From assembly GCF_013373865.1 (NCBI RefSeq), contig NC_050470.1, positions 26,876,856 through 26,940,855 of the forward strand: a DNA stretch of 64,000 nt, read 5' to 3'. Positions 13,401-23,979 of this stretch are shown here, one piece after another. The position numbers were made by a program, and so were the translations under genes. The stretch's first letter is position 1. Each line of letters starts with the position of its first letter. A model generated the notes under the pieces. It did no database searches. It was not told where the DNA came from and worked only from the letters and a program-made list of their open reading frames with translations. Source of the stretch: Monomorium pharaonis (lineage: Eukaryota > Arthropoda > Insecta > Hymenoptera > Formicidae).

Positions 13401-16200
13401 TGAGCGACTTAATAAACTCTTCTACTGCTAAATGTGATTTCTGACTTCTTTCGCGTAGGGATCTTTCGTTGTTAGGTTCAGTCTGGCCCTCACATTGAGG
13501 AGACGTGCGGAAATCCAACTTTCAATAAGCCGGCACGACCTTATTAGGTGCTTCCATCCTGTGCGCGCAAAGCCATTCAATTTACCAAGAGAGATTTTCG
13601 TCGCTGCGAAGAGGATGGAAAACGGAGATAGTAGATAGATGAAAAGAAAAAAAGATTATGTGACGATGACCGACAGAAGAAAGAATTGCAGAAATTTAAG
13701 TATTTGCAGATTTTATTCCCAAAATCCCCGTTTAATTATTTTGCCAACAATGCTTTTCAAAAACCGGGCAGGAATATATGAAGTATATTTTTAGTATTCT
13801 CCTGTACAATGCAAAAATTTTTCATAATGCACACTGTATGACATAAATGTTTGTACGATATAAAAGCAAATATATTCAGAAAAATTTCCATCTTATTTCA
13901 TGTAATCTTTATATTTATGTTTTTTATAAACTTTGCCATAATTTTTTAAATTACAAGTGTCAAACTTAAATATTTTGTCGAAGAATAATATTTCCATCCT
14001 GAAAAAAATGAAAAAAAGATTATAAACGGTGCAATGGAGTCTATTAAAAAAAAAAATCGCATAATAGAACTAACCGCGAGAATTGATGATGCGATGACGT
14101 GAGACAAAGAGAAGTACTTTCTCATAAGGAAACACAATCACGGAGAGAGAAATAATAGGAGCAAGGAGTAGTAAATGCGACATGTACATATATATACCCA
14201 GCGGGCAACGAAAAGAGAAGGAAAGGATTTGCGGATTCTATTTGCACGCTGGGCGATATCGCGTATACTGAAAATATCAGGACCTGAGCGTTTGTGTATG
14301 TGCGTGACGCATACGCGAGCACGAATTGTCGTACAGCGAGCAGGAAAAGCAATTTCCACCCAACGGCGATGCTGAATATGTCCACCATTTGAGCTACTTT
14401 CCTCTCGACCGTTTAGGGATTCGTCCTCTCGCACCTTTACGTCTTGAATAAACGCCAAAGGCGTACAAATCTTGCGAGGAATCGTAGAAATTAATTATAC
14501 CTCCGCAGACAGACTCGTTAATTAAACTACCAACCATCAATGTACATACCCGAGGAAAAGAATTGTCTAATTGCACTCAGTGGATCTTTCCTTTTGCTTT
14601 TCTTTGGAACTTAAATTGCTTTCAGCGAATGTTATGATTACAACTTGGTAGAAAGTATGATTGAAATCGATGCACTTACACGACGAGAGAAAGAGAGGAG
14701 ACGGAGAGAGAAAATATCATACCTTATTGATTATACATTATTGATTAAAATATAATCTTCTTAGTAAAGCAATTTGCGTTTCGATATTTCTAAAGCGAAT
14801 GATTTTAATTTACTCAAACGAATATTAATTAATTTGAATTTATGCTGACATATATGTCCTTTTTTGGAAGAATGACATTTATAATTTTGTTCCAATTAAT
14901 TAGCGTAATCTTTGGTGTTGCACAACTCAATTAATATTGTTCCCTAATGAATTGTAATTAATTACAAAATGCTGTCATAGCTGTCATAGAAATGCACAAT
15001 AAACGTTTCATAAAATAAGAAATATAAATTTTATTACTTCACCGAGAGACAATTTGCTTACATTTACGAGGATGTGACGTAACAAATTATTAAGCAAATA
15101 CAATTAAACAAGTAAACAGAGCTCCAGAGATCGACTCGTTCGTAAAAACACTCATTCCCGAGCAGCATGTGTATTTTCTTCATTTGCTTGATCAACCAAT
15201 TACTCTGAAATTTCCTAACATCTACCAGTTTTATTCGGTAACTTGACTCTACAAATAACTCTACCGGCAGTTAATTAAACTGAATTTCTACTCACCGCGG
15301 CCAATCAAGAATCAAACTTGTTAATCAACAAAGAGAATTCCCAAGAGAACAACGTTCCATTATTTTATATTTCAACAAAGCTGGAAGCGGGATAAAACAA
15401 TGCGCACACGTGCGTAAAGTTAGGCAAGCGAACACGATTCATTTTTCAACTTTATAGTCTTCTCTCTCTTCCTCTAGAAGAGAGTTTTCTACGGAATAAC
15501 AGCCAGGCTAGTCCACGCTCGAAGAATAAATTTCAGGTTACCGTTCCCAGGGAAACGAGCTAGTCTTGCAAAATAAAGAGAGGTCCATTTAACTTCCTTC
15601 ATGAAAATACAAATGATTGAATTTAACCCCCGTACGCTATACATATTACACGTTTCTCGAGTTTATAGAACTTTGTCATTTGCACGCTAAACTCCCTGAA
15701 ACTAGTACTTTCGATCAGTCAAAGCCGAAATTCGATGATTCGTCTTTTTACGTGAAATCGAACAAGTAACTGACTGTGTCGCAGATTCAATAAGCTGTGC
15801 ATCGAGCTAGGAGATCGATAGGGACCGAGTTCTCCCGATCCTTGTTGCGCTTCTCAATAAACACGGACGCTTCGCGACAATACTACGCGAAGTGGCAAGC
15901 TACATAGAGACAAACGTAAATGTAATAACGAAGGAACTTATCGTGAAATAGAATAAATTTTATCCGGTTGTTCTATCTCTGCAACGGATGTGCAGCGGCA
16001 TAATGGTCGAAACTGTGTCATGTAGAAATAAACGTGAACGACAAAGTTACAATCTTCTCATTCTGTTCTCTCGTCCGTACTTTGCGATACGGCAACTGAT
16101 TCGCTTGAAAGCTTTCCTCTACTTTTATAATCGCAACTCATCTTTTAAAAAGTTGTCACGATCTAATATATCACGCCTGCTTACTCGTTAAAGTATCGTC
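4460..16200. other. Long non-genic stretch
   Basis: No exon with both good splice sites was found. GC-richer blocks at 6780-7160, 7430-7700, 8330-8640, 9890-10200, 12000-12250 and 14160-14580 could be conserved non-coding or regulatory DNA. A 28-codon ATG frame at 7483 (MAKREARLFMPLVGPIYEWK) is the only short ORF with a strong start context. Confidence 0.45.
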
Positions 16201-16259
16201 GATTTTTTTTGTGTAAAAAAAATCTCATGACTAAGTGTTTCATTTATAATTTCATAACT

Positions 16260-16484
16260 TCATCTCCAATAGAAAAAAATCATGCGCAAAAAATAAATAA
16301 ATAAATCTTTTCGAGCGTTGCTTATTAAGTTCATTAAGTTCTTATTAAGTTCACCTTTCATAAGAATTTCTAATTGCCTATCAACTTCTTTCCATTCGCA
16401 TGTATATGGAATCGATGTCTTGGCAACAAAATGATTGAACGTAACTCGAGGATCATCAGACAGTTGAATTCTCAAAAGAGCTCG
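16260..16484 (-). CDS. TMEM231-like gene, last exon (read-through form)
   Basis: The acceptor is at 16485-16486, after an AT-rich tract. The frame enters in phase 0, directly continuing the upstream exon that ends in EVLQ. The exon begins RALLRIQLSDDPRVTFNHFV and runs through CEWKEVDRQLEILMK. Read straight through, it ends at TGA 16262-16260 with a hydrophobic tail (LFIYFLRMIFFYW) that could stand for the second transmembrane helix of TMEM231. Alternatively, it is spliced at 16355 (GAAAG|gtgaac) to an acceptor at 16264-16265 after a T-rich tract. That gives a 91 bp intron and the short ending DEVMKL. Tandem TTAATAAG-like units at 16321-16351 lie in the disputed part. The coding nature up to 16355 is strong. 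Confidence 0.7.
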   Translation of the reverse strand, partial: RALLRIQLSDDPRVTFNHFVAKTSIPYTCEWKEVDRQLEILMKGELNKNLMNLISNARKDLFIYFLRMIFFYWR

Positions 16485-16781
16485 CTAAATAATTAATATT
16501 GTCAAATTACTAGGTTAAACTTTAAATCCAATATTAAAGTAAAAAATTTTGTATCAAAGAATCATATTTTTTTAAATGAAATATACCTGCAACACTTCAA
16601 TATCGTTCATCTTGTACATTGAAGTATTAAGACTGTGCAGAAGGATCTCGAGATCGTAACTGGCATCGATTTTGTTACCGTTTCGAGAGTCATGGTTTTG
16701 CTGAACAAGGAGTTGACCTTTGTATTGTACAACTTCCACGGGTTCATCCATTACCACGTAAATTCTGTACATATACGTATA

Positions 16782-16845
<64 letters not shown>

Positions 16846-17727
16846 ATTTTATATCTAAATATAATATACATTAATTTCTATGGTTTTTTAAAGTTTTAAA
16901 ATTAACTATTTTCTATGACATAACTGTAACGTAAAACAATTAAAAATAATATTCAGTTTTTTCTACATTCAATATATACATACATGTCTATAAAATATTT
17001 CAATTATAATATAAAACTTATTTAAATCAGATTTAATAAAATATAAATTAATATATCGAACAGAATGCTAATTTAAATAAAATTTTAGAAATTTCTAACT
17101 TTATCTCCGACAATTATTACAATAAACGTTTGACAGTTACCCCGGTGTATACATCAGATTAAGTCCTCCCTTTAGACTTATAAAATTATAAATGGGCATA
17201 TATTCTTGTTCAGAAACTCGCCAATAAATCCTAAATGGTTGTTTGTGACATAACGCCTCAATCTAACAAATTTTTTAATATTATAATCAGTATTAAGAAT
17301 TAAATTTAAAATTAATTAATTTATAATTTATAATTATTGTATTAATAATACTATTATTATTACTCTACTAATAGAAATATGCTTTATTGAAATTATTTCC
17401 ATCTTTTAATCAAAATTATTAATAAAATTACAAAAGTAACAAAATACAAACATATTAACTTCTTTCAATTTAAAAAACTCCGATAGTGATTCATCTCTAT
17501 TTTCACGAGTAATAAAATAATAGGAAAGAGAAAACAACACCTGAAACACGAGCAACAATAAACTGAGTGTTAATCGTATCGAATGTACGCGTTGCAAGTG
17601 AATATCAATTTATATCTCTCAGATGTACTTTTTGATTATCAGCTAAATAAAATATTGAGATTTTTCCGTATCTGCCAACGGGCATGGAAAAATTTTATTT
17701 ATTATTATATGGTACAAACTGTAATCC

Positions 17728-17777
<50 letters not shown>

Positions 17778-19933
17778 AATTTGATAAAAACTCAAAAATT
17801 TTTATGATTACATTTAAATGTTTTAGATTCGTATTTATAGTTATATAAGTAAAAATTATTATATAAATTTATTATATAAATAAAAATTATTATATTAACA
17901 TTTAATAGATTAACAATTATATCCATTCAAACATTAAAAAATTAAATTAATTTGTATTAGTCAATTTATATTAAAATAATAGATTAATATTGTGTTACAC
18001 TTATATGTGTATTCTTTATGTTCTCTAATTTTGGATGTACATATACATACATTTATATACATTTATTGTACACATATGTATTGTATATAAAATTATGTGT
18101 GTGTGTGTATGTGTGTGTGTGAGTGTGTGTAATCTAATTTTCCTAAAAATTTATTATCTTAATAACAGATAATATACCACTTATCAACACAATGCACAGT
18201 AAATTGTAATTATTGAAAAGCTCAAGCTTTTTCTTCTTCTCTTTTCACTCACTCATAAAACAATATTCGCGAAAACATAATTAAGTATGATTGCACACAT
18301 TAAGCATTACAATAGAATAATTGTCCGCACTTGGCAAAGCATTTCTAATGTTAATTATACACGATGCATACTTTAATATTTTACATTGCGACAAAATGCC
18401 ATTGTGATGTGATAACCAAAGGGTTTAAAAATGATGTTTATATTTTATCGTGCAGTACAGTATTTTAATAAAATATTTAATAAGTAATTTTGAATATTTA
18501 TTAAAATTTTATTGATCCCTTTTCTAAAAAGTGCATGTTATATCGATAGTCACAAATCTCGAAATGATTGTTGTTTTTTTTTTGCGCGCGATATTGATTG
18601 ATTCTCTCACTGCGCTTACTTCATATTGTGAGAGTAGCTGTCAATTCCGTCATTACGATTAAATTTTGACAGCTGTCAAACTTGTATAAATAGTTATTTA
18701 TATAGTTATCGTTGTAATTTACTTTTAAAAAGTAAAAAATAAAAAATTAAATAGCGCGCGCGAAGCACGCATTTGTGGTGTGTAATATGTATAAAAAATT
18801 TGTAATGCTACTTGCTCATCAAATAAGTATTGCAAAACGTGATGTAAGAATCAAGAGCAAATAAAAAATTAAATAATTTCTAATTAAGAGAAGTAAAAAA
18901 TAAGATCATTTTACATTTATATCTTACACAGATAAACGTAATAATAGAACATAATCTCTATAAAATTATAAAAATTTTTAATGTAAATTTTTTTAGTAAA
19001 TATGGCCAATATCAAATTGTCTCTCAAGTCTTAATTATTAAATTATATCAAGACTAATTTGAACTCAATTTTTCAGTAAAAATGCAACTATAAATACGAG
19101 TTCTAATTCCTATGTACAGCTAAAATTAAATTACATTTGACCTACATATATTTGATCCACACTGCACAAAAGTTAATTATGTTACCAATTTTGTGTTACA
19201 TTACTTAAAACTCAAACAATGTAGTAGTTTAATGTTTGTAATGTTTCTCTTAAAATTACAAACATGAATATTTATTCAATTTTTAATTTTTAATTTAATT
19301 TTCTACTACTATTACTATTATCATTATAATGGTAAACAAATCTTGTGCAGTGTGAATAATGATCGCATACAAAATGCATTTACTTTCACGAATAATTCGT
19401 TAATTTCCGGAAATTGTTTATTTTTCAAGGTTATCATTGTTCTTTCGATTGTCAGGCTAGGATTTCGCACAAGGGTTACTTGAAACTTCAAAAGCAGTTG
19501 CGATGGCATACTTCAATGATATGACACTTAATTAGTTTCAGAAAATAACATGTAATGTATTTTTATTACGTGGGATTTTATGCGTATGGAATAAAGCAAA
19601 ACTAAATTATATCAAACTTTAATACTCAGAAATTAGAGGAAAGTCGAACATCCAAACTATACCAAAGAAACAATAAAAAGTATTCGCAGTTAAAAAAAGT
19701 TATTGAAATACGTATATAATAAAATACCACAAAAATTTATATCAAACACAAATCAATAGTTCTTGATTTCTGGAAAAAAAATTTTGTTAGTCTGTTTAAT
19801 TTAAATTACATAAACTTTAAATTATATAAACTTTAATCATATACTAAGATTATAAAGTTGAAAGTACCAATAACTTTTATGACTTAATTACATCCGTCTA
19901 GTAAAATTGCTTTTCCAAAGAAAAATAAAATTT
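16260..19933 (-). CDS. TMEM231-like ciliary transition-zone protein, multi-exon (gene span)
   Basis: Proposed gene read right to left. Its exons are 19933-19892, 19510-19384, 18672-18620, 18344-18299, 17540-17448, 17262-17141, 16764-16587 and 16484-16260. Splice phases fit at every junction (2,0,2,0,0,2,0), giving about 290 residues. Short stretches recall vertebrate TMEM231 as I remember it: FPEINEL (FPAFNRL), NRNDGID (DRNQDGKTD), YKGQLLVQQ (VNGDLRLQQ), IDASYDLEIL (LDARYNISVI), and LSDDP (LNDP). TMEM231 is a two-pass membrane protein of the MKS complex at the ciliary transition zone; in insects this would matter in ciliated sensory neurons. The first transmembrane helix is not found, so the 5' end is incomplete. 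The C-terminus diverges from vertebrate TMEM231 after the DP motif. The family call is inference from remembered sequence, with no search run. Confidence 0.6.
16321..16351. repeat. Short tandem TTAATAAG-type repeat
   Basis: About three copies of a 9-12 bp unit. Depending on the C-terminal model, it lies in coding sequence or in the last intron of the TMEM231-like gene. Confidence 0.7.
16587..16764 (-). CDS. TMEM231-like gene, internal exon with GQLLVQQ and IDASYD motifs
   Basis: A 178 bp exon. The acceptor follows a TA-rich tract (tgtacag|AATTT) and the donor is TTGCAG|gtatat. It enters in phase 2 and leaves in phase 0. The product starts IYVVMDEPVEVVQYKGQLLV and contains NKIDASYDLEILLHSLNTS and MNDIEVLQ. 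GC content and codon pattern stand well above the flanks. The G-x-L-x-V/L-Q-Q and I/L-D-A-x-Y pattern is the clearest resemblance to TMEM231. A long CA/TG microsatellite lies in the intron about 25 bases upstream of the acceptor. Confidence 0.78.
16791..16843. repeat. (CA)n microsatellite
   Basis: About 26 AC units next to a short TA run. On the minus strand it is a TG repeat inside the intron just upstream of the 16764 acceptor. Confidence 0.97.
17141..17262 (-). CDS. TMEM231-like gene, internal exon (possible lineage-specific insert)
   Basis: A 122 bp exon that is open only in the frame fitting its neighbours: phase 0 in, phase 2 out. The acceptor is tttgttag|ATTGAGG and the donor CCGGG|gtaact. 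The peptide begins IEALCHKQPFRIYWRVSEQE and ends LKGGLNLMYTPG. The exon has clearly higher GC than the nearly pure A/T sequence around it. Vertebrate TMEM231 has no obvious counterpart for these 41 residues. This is therefore either an insect-specific insert or an optional exon; the upstream exon has a second donor at 17452 that would join straight to 16764 in the correct phase. Confidence 0.65.
17448..17540 (-). CDS. TMEM231-like gene, internal exon
   Basis: A 93 bp exon with a good acceptor (gttgctcgtgtttcag|GTGTTG), read VLFSLSYYFITRENRDESLS and on to KLKEVNMF. The frame has no ATG, so this is not a start exon. It continues the preceding exon so that YSIVMLN+VLFSLSYYF lines up with a TMEM231 stretch remembered as HVLGVQLILTFSYRL. 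The donor is uncertain: TTT|gtattt (end 17448, phase 0) leads to the 17262 exon, and AAT AT|gtttgt (end 17452, phase 2) leads to the 16764 exon. Confidence 0.5.
17732..17773. repeat. (TA)n microsatellite
   Basis: About 21 TA units inside the intron between the 18299 and 17540 exons of the TMEM231-like gene. Confidence 0.97.
18098..18131. repeat. (TG)n microsatellite, interrupted
   Basis: TG units broken by single TA and GA steps, in the same intron as the (TA)n run. Confidence 0.9.
18299..18344 (-). CDS. TMEM231-like gene, 46 bp exon
   Basis: A micro-exon coding NALPSADNYSIVMLN. It enters in phase 2 and leaves in phase 0. The acceptor is aacattag|AAATG and the donor AAT|gtgtgc, the latter weak. 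It is supported mainly by phase agreement on both sides and by an LP-x(5)-hydrophobic pattern like that of TMEM231. It would not be called in isolation. Confidence 0.42.
18620..18672 (-). CDS. TMEM231-like gene, 53 bp exon with NRNDGID
   Basis: A micro-exon with a consensus donor (ATGAA|gtaagc) and acceptor gacag|CTGTC. The peptide is LSKFNRNDGIDSYSHNM plus a split Lys codon. It enters in phase 0 and leaves in phase 2, matching both neighbours. The acidic DG-x-D core matches the DRNQDGKTD segment remembered from TMEM231. Confidence 0.48.
19384..19510 (-). CDS. TMEM231-like gene, exon with FPEINEL
   Basis: A 127 bp exon with donor GTGAAA|gtaaat and a possible acceptor at 19511-19512 (cattgaag|TATG). 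The frame reads MPSQLLLKFQVTLVRNPSLT and ends PEINELFVK in phase 0. An ATG at 19509 could also be a start, but TMEM231 normally has a helix and more sequence before this point, so an upstream exon is preferred. KFQ-x-(24)-FP spacing is close to that remembered for the vertebrate protein. Confidence 0.5.
19892..19933 (-). CDS. Possible 5' exon of the TMEM231-like gene
   Basis: A 42 bp segment between acceptor attgcag|A and donor GGAT|gtaatt. It enters in phase 2 and leaves in phase 2, as the next exon requires. The peptide is NFIFLWKSNFTRR plus a split codon. It may correspond to the GFWLKRSSY segment after the first helix of TMEM231. Both splice sites are average and the exon is tiny, so this is tentative. 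No upstream exon with a signal-anchor helix was found. Confidence 0.28.
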
Positions 19934-20318
19934 CTGCAATTTCTTTTATTTGGTGTAATTATAGAATAGAATGTTCATCAAAGACATATATATATTATCT
20001 CTATCAAATCTCAATTATAACATATCATATTATTAATCAGAATTTATGATATTACGTTATTTAATTTTTATTATCTAATTTAATCTTTTTTTTTATTTCC
20101 ATTTCTAATCCATTTTCTGTCAATACTTCTTCGACTGGGTTCTTTTTCTTTTAATATTTTATATTTTGCTTTTTTCATTTTTTTCAGTATCTTATCATCT
20201 TTCTTTGAATTTTCTTTTATTTACTCTTATTGCTTTCTCTGATCTCAAATAACAAGAAATTCTATTTTTAAAAATACATAAATGCGATCAATGTCCCTTC
20301 GGTGTTAATATTATATGA

Positions 20319-20408
20319 TCATGAATTGCCTTGAGGTTTAGATTTATTATTCATATCTGTTCCCTTCTTCTTGTAATCTTTTTTGTCACAGTTGCGCGAT
20401 AAATAAAG
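20319..20408 (-). CDS. Candidate terminal exon with lysine-rich C-terminus
   Basis: An acceptor (aatgtaaacag|CTTTAT) is followed by 29 codons to TGA at 20321-20319. The peptide reads LYLSRNCDKKDYKKKGTDMN and ends NKSKPQGNS. An AATAAA-type signal lies on the same strand near 20072-20065. Not recognised. It would end a separate minus-strand gene only about 150 bp before the first TMEM231-like exon I can place. Its upstream exon is unknown; the 27893-27764 exon could join it in one of its two open frames. Lysine codons in A-rich DNA can look coding by chance, so confidence is moderate to low. Confidence 0.3.
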   Translation of the reverse strand, partial: LYLSRNCDKKDYKKKGTDMNNKSKPQGNS

Positions 20409-20449
20409 CTGTTTACATTAATTATTATATACAAAGAACAAAATAGAGT

Positions 20450-21275
20450 ACAAAACCTATATAATACTCATATAATATATAAAAAGCGCTATTAAAATTC
20501 ATTCCGCGTTCTATTACATATACATATAGAATGTTATATCGTAATTTTAAATTACGATAAACCGTTTGTTGCGCAAATCTTTAAAGCATAAATGATTGAT
20601 ATCGTCTAAGCGTTATTCGTAATGCGATTTGAATATCGCAATCGTTATATTTCGATATTTGTAATCTTTCGAATTCGAGAAAATATACGCGAAAAAAGCT
20701 TCCGGAACTGTCAGGGAGCCGTCGAAATGAGCGGTTTGACGAATATATTTCGAGTTCGAGGTCAGGCCGCTCCTTTCACGAGTGTCTCACATACATATTC
20801 GAGTGGCATCCTTGCGGCTTGATCCACCCAAAAGCGGCCGTCTTTGTAATGGAAATGTCTGCCGGCATTGCCTGCCGTCGCGTTTTCCTAATGCGAAATC
20901 GTACCGTGGTGTTCTTGAACTCCTAAGATTCTCACAAGACATAAACATCCGTCTTTATCCGTGGAATGCCGTATAGGCAATAAAAAGCTCGCATTCTTAC
21001 GGAATTTAAATGACGATTCACGTCGCAGCTCGCAACAATAAAACACCGACTCTTCGACAAAATGACAATTTATTACAATGACCCATTAAAAGACAATAAA
21101 AAATCCTAATTTTGTAAAAAATTAATTTTGCATCAACTATACATATAATAAAGTACCAAAATCGATGTAAAAAGTTTCTGCTTAAAAACAAATTAATCCT
21201 ACGGAATTTATTTTAAATAAATAATTATTTTTTTATTAAAAGGAAATATTATGAAAAGATGCTATTAGTTTAATG

Positions 21276-21359
<84 letters not shown>

Positions 21360-22000
21360 TTCTCTTGTCATATAGAACAATTTGTTATATAGAAACAGTA
21401 ATAAATATTTTATGCAATTTTGGATGCAAGTTTAGAACTGTTGAAAAAAATTCAAATATCTATTTAACAAAGTTTCAAGACTTACTAATTCTATTTCTGT
21501 GGGATGGGAATAAACGCTAGTCAATCATAGATATCGCACAATTGCGCTGTGATGCGTAGAATGTCGTACTCGTTTTGAACGTTCGTCAATCCAGTTATCA
21601 GAACAAAGGTTCAGCCATTCACATAATAATTTCGGTCTTATACTACTCATGGGGTAAATTCAATTTCATACGAAATTTGCAGAAAATACATATTATTGTG
21701 CGTAAATAGCTTTCCCGTGTTTAATTACGGAAATGTAAATTCCTTTGAAAAATTTTCCTCGTATATTTGAATTACGTTTTCTAATTATTTTTATTTATTT
21801 TTGATATATACGCCATTACGTGAATTGAATGCAAATATTAAAAGTAAAGATCAAAGAAAGACTTTCTAAATACTCAGTTCTCTATGCGATTCTCCGAATA
21901 TTAAATATTCCATTAACTTTTGTCAGGCACCATGCTACAGTAATATCACGGAGGCTTCCAACATGTCATATATCCCCAGAAGTCATTTTGGAGTAATGTC
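20450..22000. other. No supported gene
   Basis: Holds the (CT)n repeat and a GC-richer patch at 20620-21030 with overlapping chance frames on the plus strand. Confidence 0.5.
21279..21364. repeat. (CT)n microsatellite
   Basis: About 40 TC units with one CCC and one TTT interruption near the right end. Confidence 0.97.
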
Positions 22001-22066
22001 ACTGAAACACTCTTCTCGATTATACAAACTAATTTTTGGTTCTGACTCGCCGTGATACTTTTGAAA

Positions 22067-22522
22067 ATGGAGTCGCGTCTTTTCGACAATAGGCAAATAG
22101 AGGAATGGTCGAGATTTCCGTGTGCCGAGAGCCTTAATTGCGCTCACGGCAAATATTTGCGTTTCAAGAGGCTTTTGCATGTCTGCATAATGTTTGACAC
22201 AGGTGCGCGCGCGAGTTGGTCCTGGCTTCCTGGTGAGGATCGCTATAAGTACCACGAGAGAATGGTTCTCGTACGCTCGTATACACCTATATCACACACG
22301 TACTGTGTAGTGATGAGCTACTCGAGACTCAAACAGGTGCACACTCGTTTAACAGCGCACGAACCAACTGCGAAATTGCATTTTTACACTCCTTGTGCGC
22401 TCACAATAAAATGGATTTTTTTTAATTCTCATATACAGAGTTCTTTGCTGGATAAACGAATGAACCTAACTGTTGCTAAACGAAATCCAAACAATGCGAA
22501 CATCGAATCATTTTGTCATTAG
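22067..22522 (+). CDS. 151-codon ORF, unidentified
   Basis: ATG in a strong context (ttgaaaATGG) opens one of the longest ATG frames in the window: MESRLFDNRQIEEWSRFPCA, then CAHGKYLRFKRLLHV. A consensus-like donor (CTTCCTG|gtgagg) at about 22233 would cut it short in phase 1. The opposite strand is also open over 21983-22255, so the openness may reflect local composition. No domain or signal peptide is seen. Confidence 0.22.
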   Translation: MESRLFDNRQIEEWSRFPCAESLNCAHGKYLRFKRLLHVCIMFDTGARASWSWLPGEDRYKYHERMVLVRSYTPISHTYCVVMSYSRLKQVHTRLTAHEPTAKLHFYTPCALTIKWIFFNSHIQSSLLDKRMNLTVAKRNPNNANIESFCH

Positions 22523-22529
22523 TAAAAAT

Positions 22530-23970
22530 AATTCCTATTTGGTTTATAATTGGTTTATTCATTATAAGAGAATTATTCAGAAATTGTTACATTAATTTAT
22601 AGCTCGGAAAATACATTATAATTTACAATTAATGAATCAATCAACCTGCAATTACGAACAAATCTATAATCGATCAGCTATTGTAACTTGCGTAGTAATA
22701 TAATCTAATTTTAGAATTAATGTAATTTGGTATTTAACAAAATTTAACATCCATAGTTCATTATACTCTTAGAATGCGAATGATAGAAAATGACGAGAGA
22801 CTCGCTGCATAAAAGTAATCGGTAAAAAGTAAACATCAGTTAAACTGTCCGTGTTAGACTGTTTTTCGCGGAAACAGTTTCTTTCTACGAGGACATCCCA
22901 CGCGATGAAGTTGCAATTTTGTACATTACACGAAACCAAGTGAAACTAGAGCACAAGCGAGTCGGCTGTAAACTACGATTAAAGTTCGAAACGCGCCGTG
23001 CCGTACGGGCGTTATCAGTAGCACCATTCGTAACAACGTACCCTCCTTTCGTCCTACATTCCCCAATGATAAAACCTATTCATATTATTTCCTATATCTC
23101 ATCACTATCTCATGACGACAACTTATTACGCTTTCCAAGAAGTATAACTTTCGTAAGCTTTTAGCAGCAATCCTCTAACTTTTTCAATCTACTCACTAAA
23201 ATTATATAATAAAATATTGGCACCCCCTCTTTCCTCCTTCTACCGTAAGAGTGTCATACATAATAAAAGTTTTTTGTTCTTTAATCATCAACTACATATA
23301 TGAATCTTTTGGATCAGAGAAAGGTTTTAATCGGTTGACATTTATGCACGATTAGTGACCTGTGGGATTTTTAATTGTAAATGAAATCACTTTGAAGCTC
23401 TTTTTATCATCGTAATTTTAAGTACATTGTACATTTAAGCGCTTAAAAAATCTAATTATTTAGATTTAATTAATGTAGAAAAAAAAAGGATTTAAAAGTT
23501 TCTTATTATAATTATATTTAAAATTGAATATTTTAATGGAGAAATAATTTTATTTGTAGAAAATGCATTTTTGTTGTAAAAATAATATTTATAACATTAT
23601 TTTCCTCATATTTTTCAGATGTACCTGATATCATTTTTCAAACATGTTTTAAAATATCTAAACTTTACCTATAAAAATAATCTTTTTTTTTTACTAAATA
23701 TTTTAACATACTTTTTTATCTTAAAAGTCATAGTTTTTTTTTGTATTTGATGTTATTTTTTTCTTAAAAATTTTTAGAATAAAATTCCTTTTTGCTGTTT
23801 TACAAAACCCGTAGTTTACATTTTTGGACATAATTTAGACATAACGTTTATCTTGTTAAAATCTTTTTTCGCTTACAAATTTGGATTCTATAATCGTTTT
23901 GTTTAAAAAATTAATTAAAATTTATCAAAATCTGGAAAAAATACAATAAAAATAAAAAGCCTCGAATCCA
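22530..23970. other. A/T-rich, no gene seen
   Basis: Low-complexity A/T sequence apart from a short GC-richer patch near 22900-23160 with no splice support. Confidence 0.55.
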
Positions 23971-23979
23971 AAATACTTG

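Noticed and set aside
16587..16764. Similarity of LLVQQ and SYDLEILLH to INTS13/asunder (LVQQ, NYDVELLHH)
   Set aside because: Only these short words match. The rest of the protein does not follow INTS13 order, whereas TMEM231 motifs match across five exons.
16779..16871. Cys-Val and Thr-His repeat peptides
   Set aside because: They are translations of the (CA)n microsatellite. The real exon starts at 16764.
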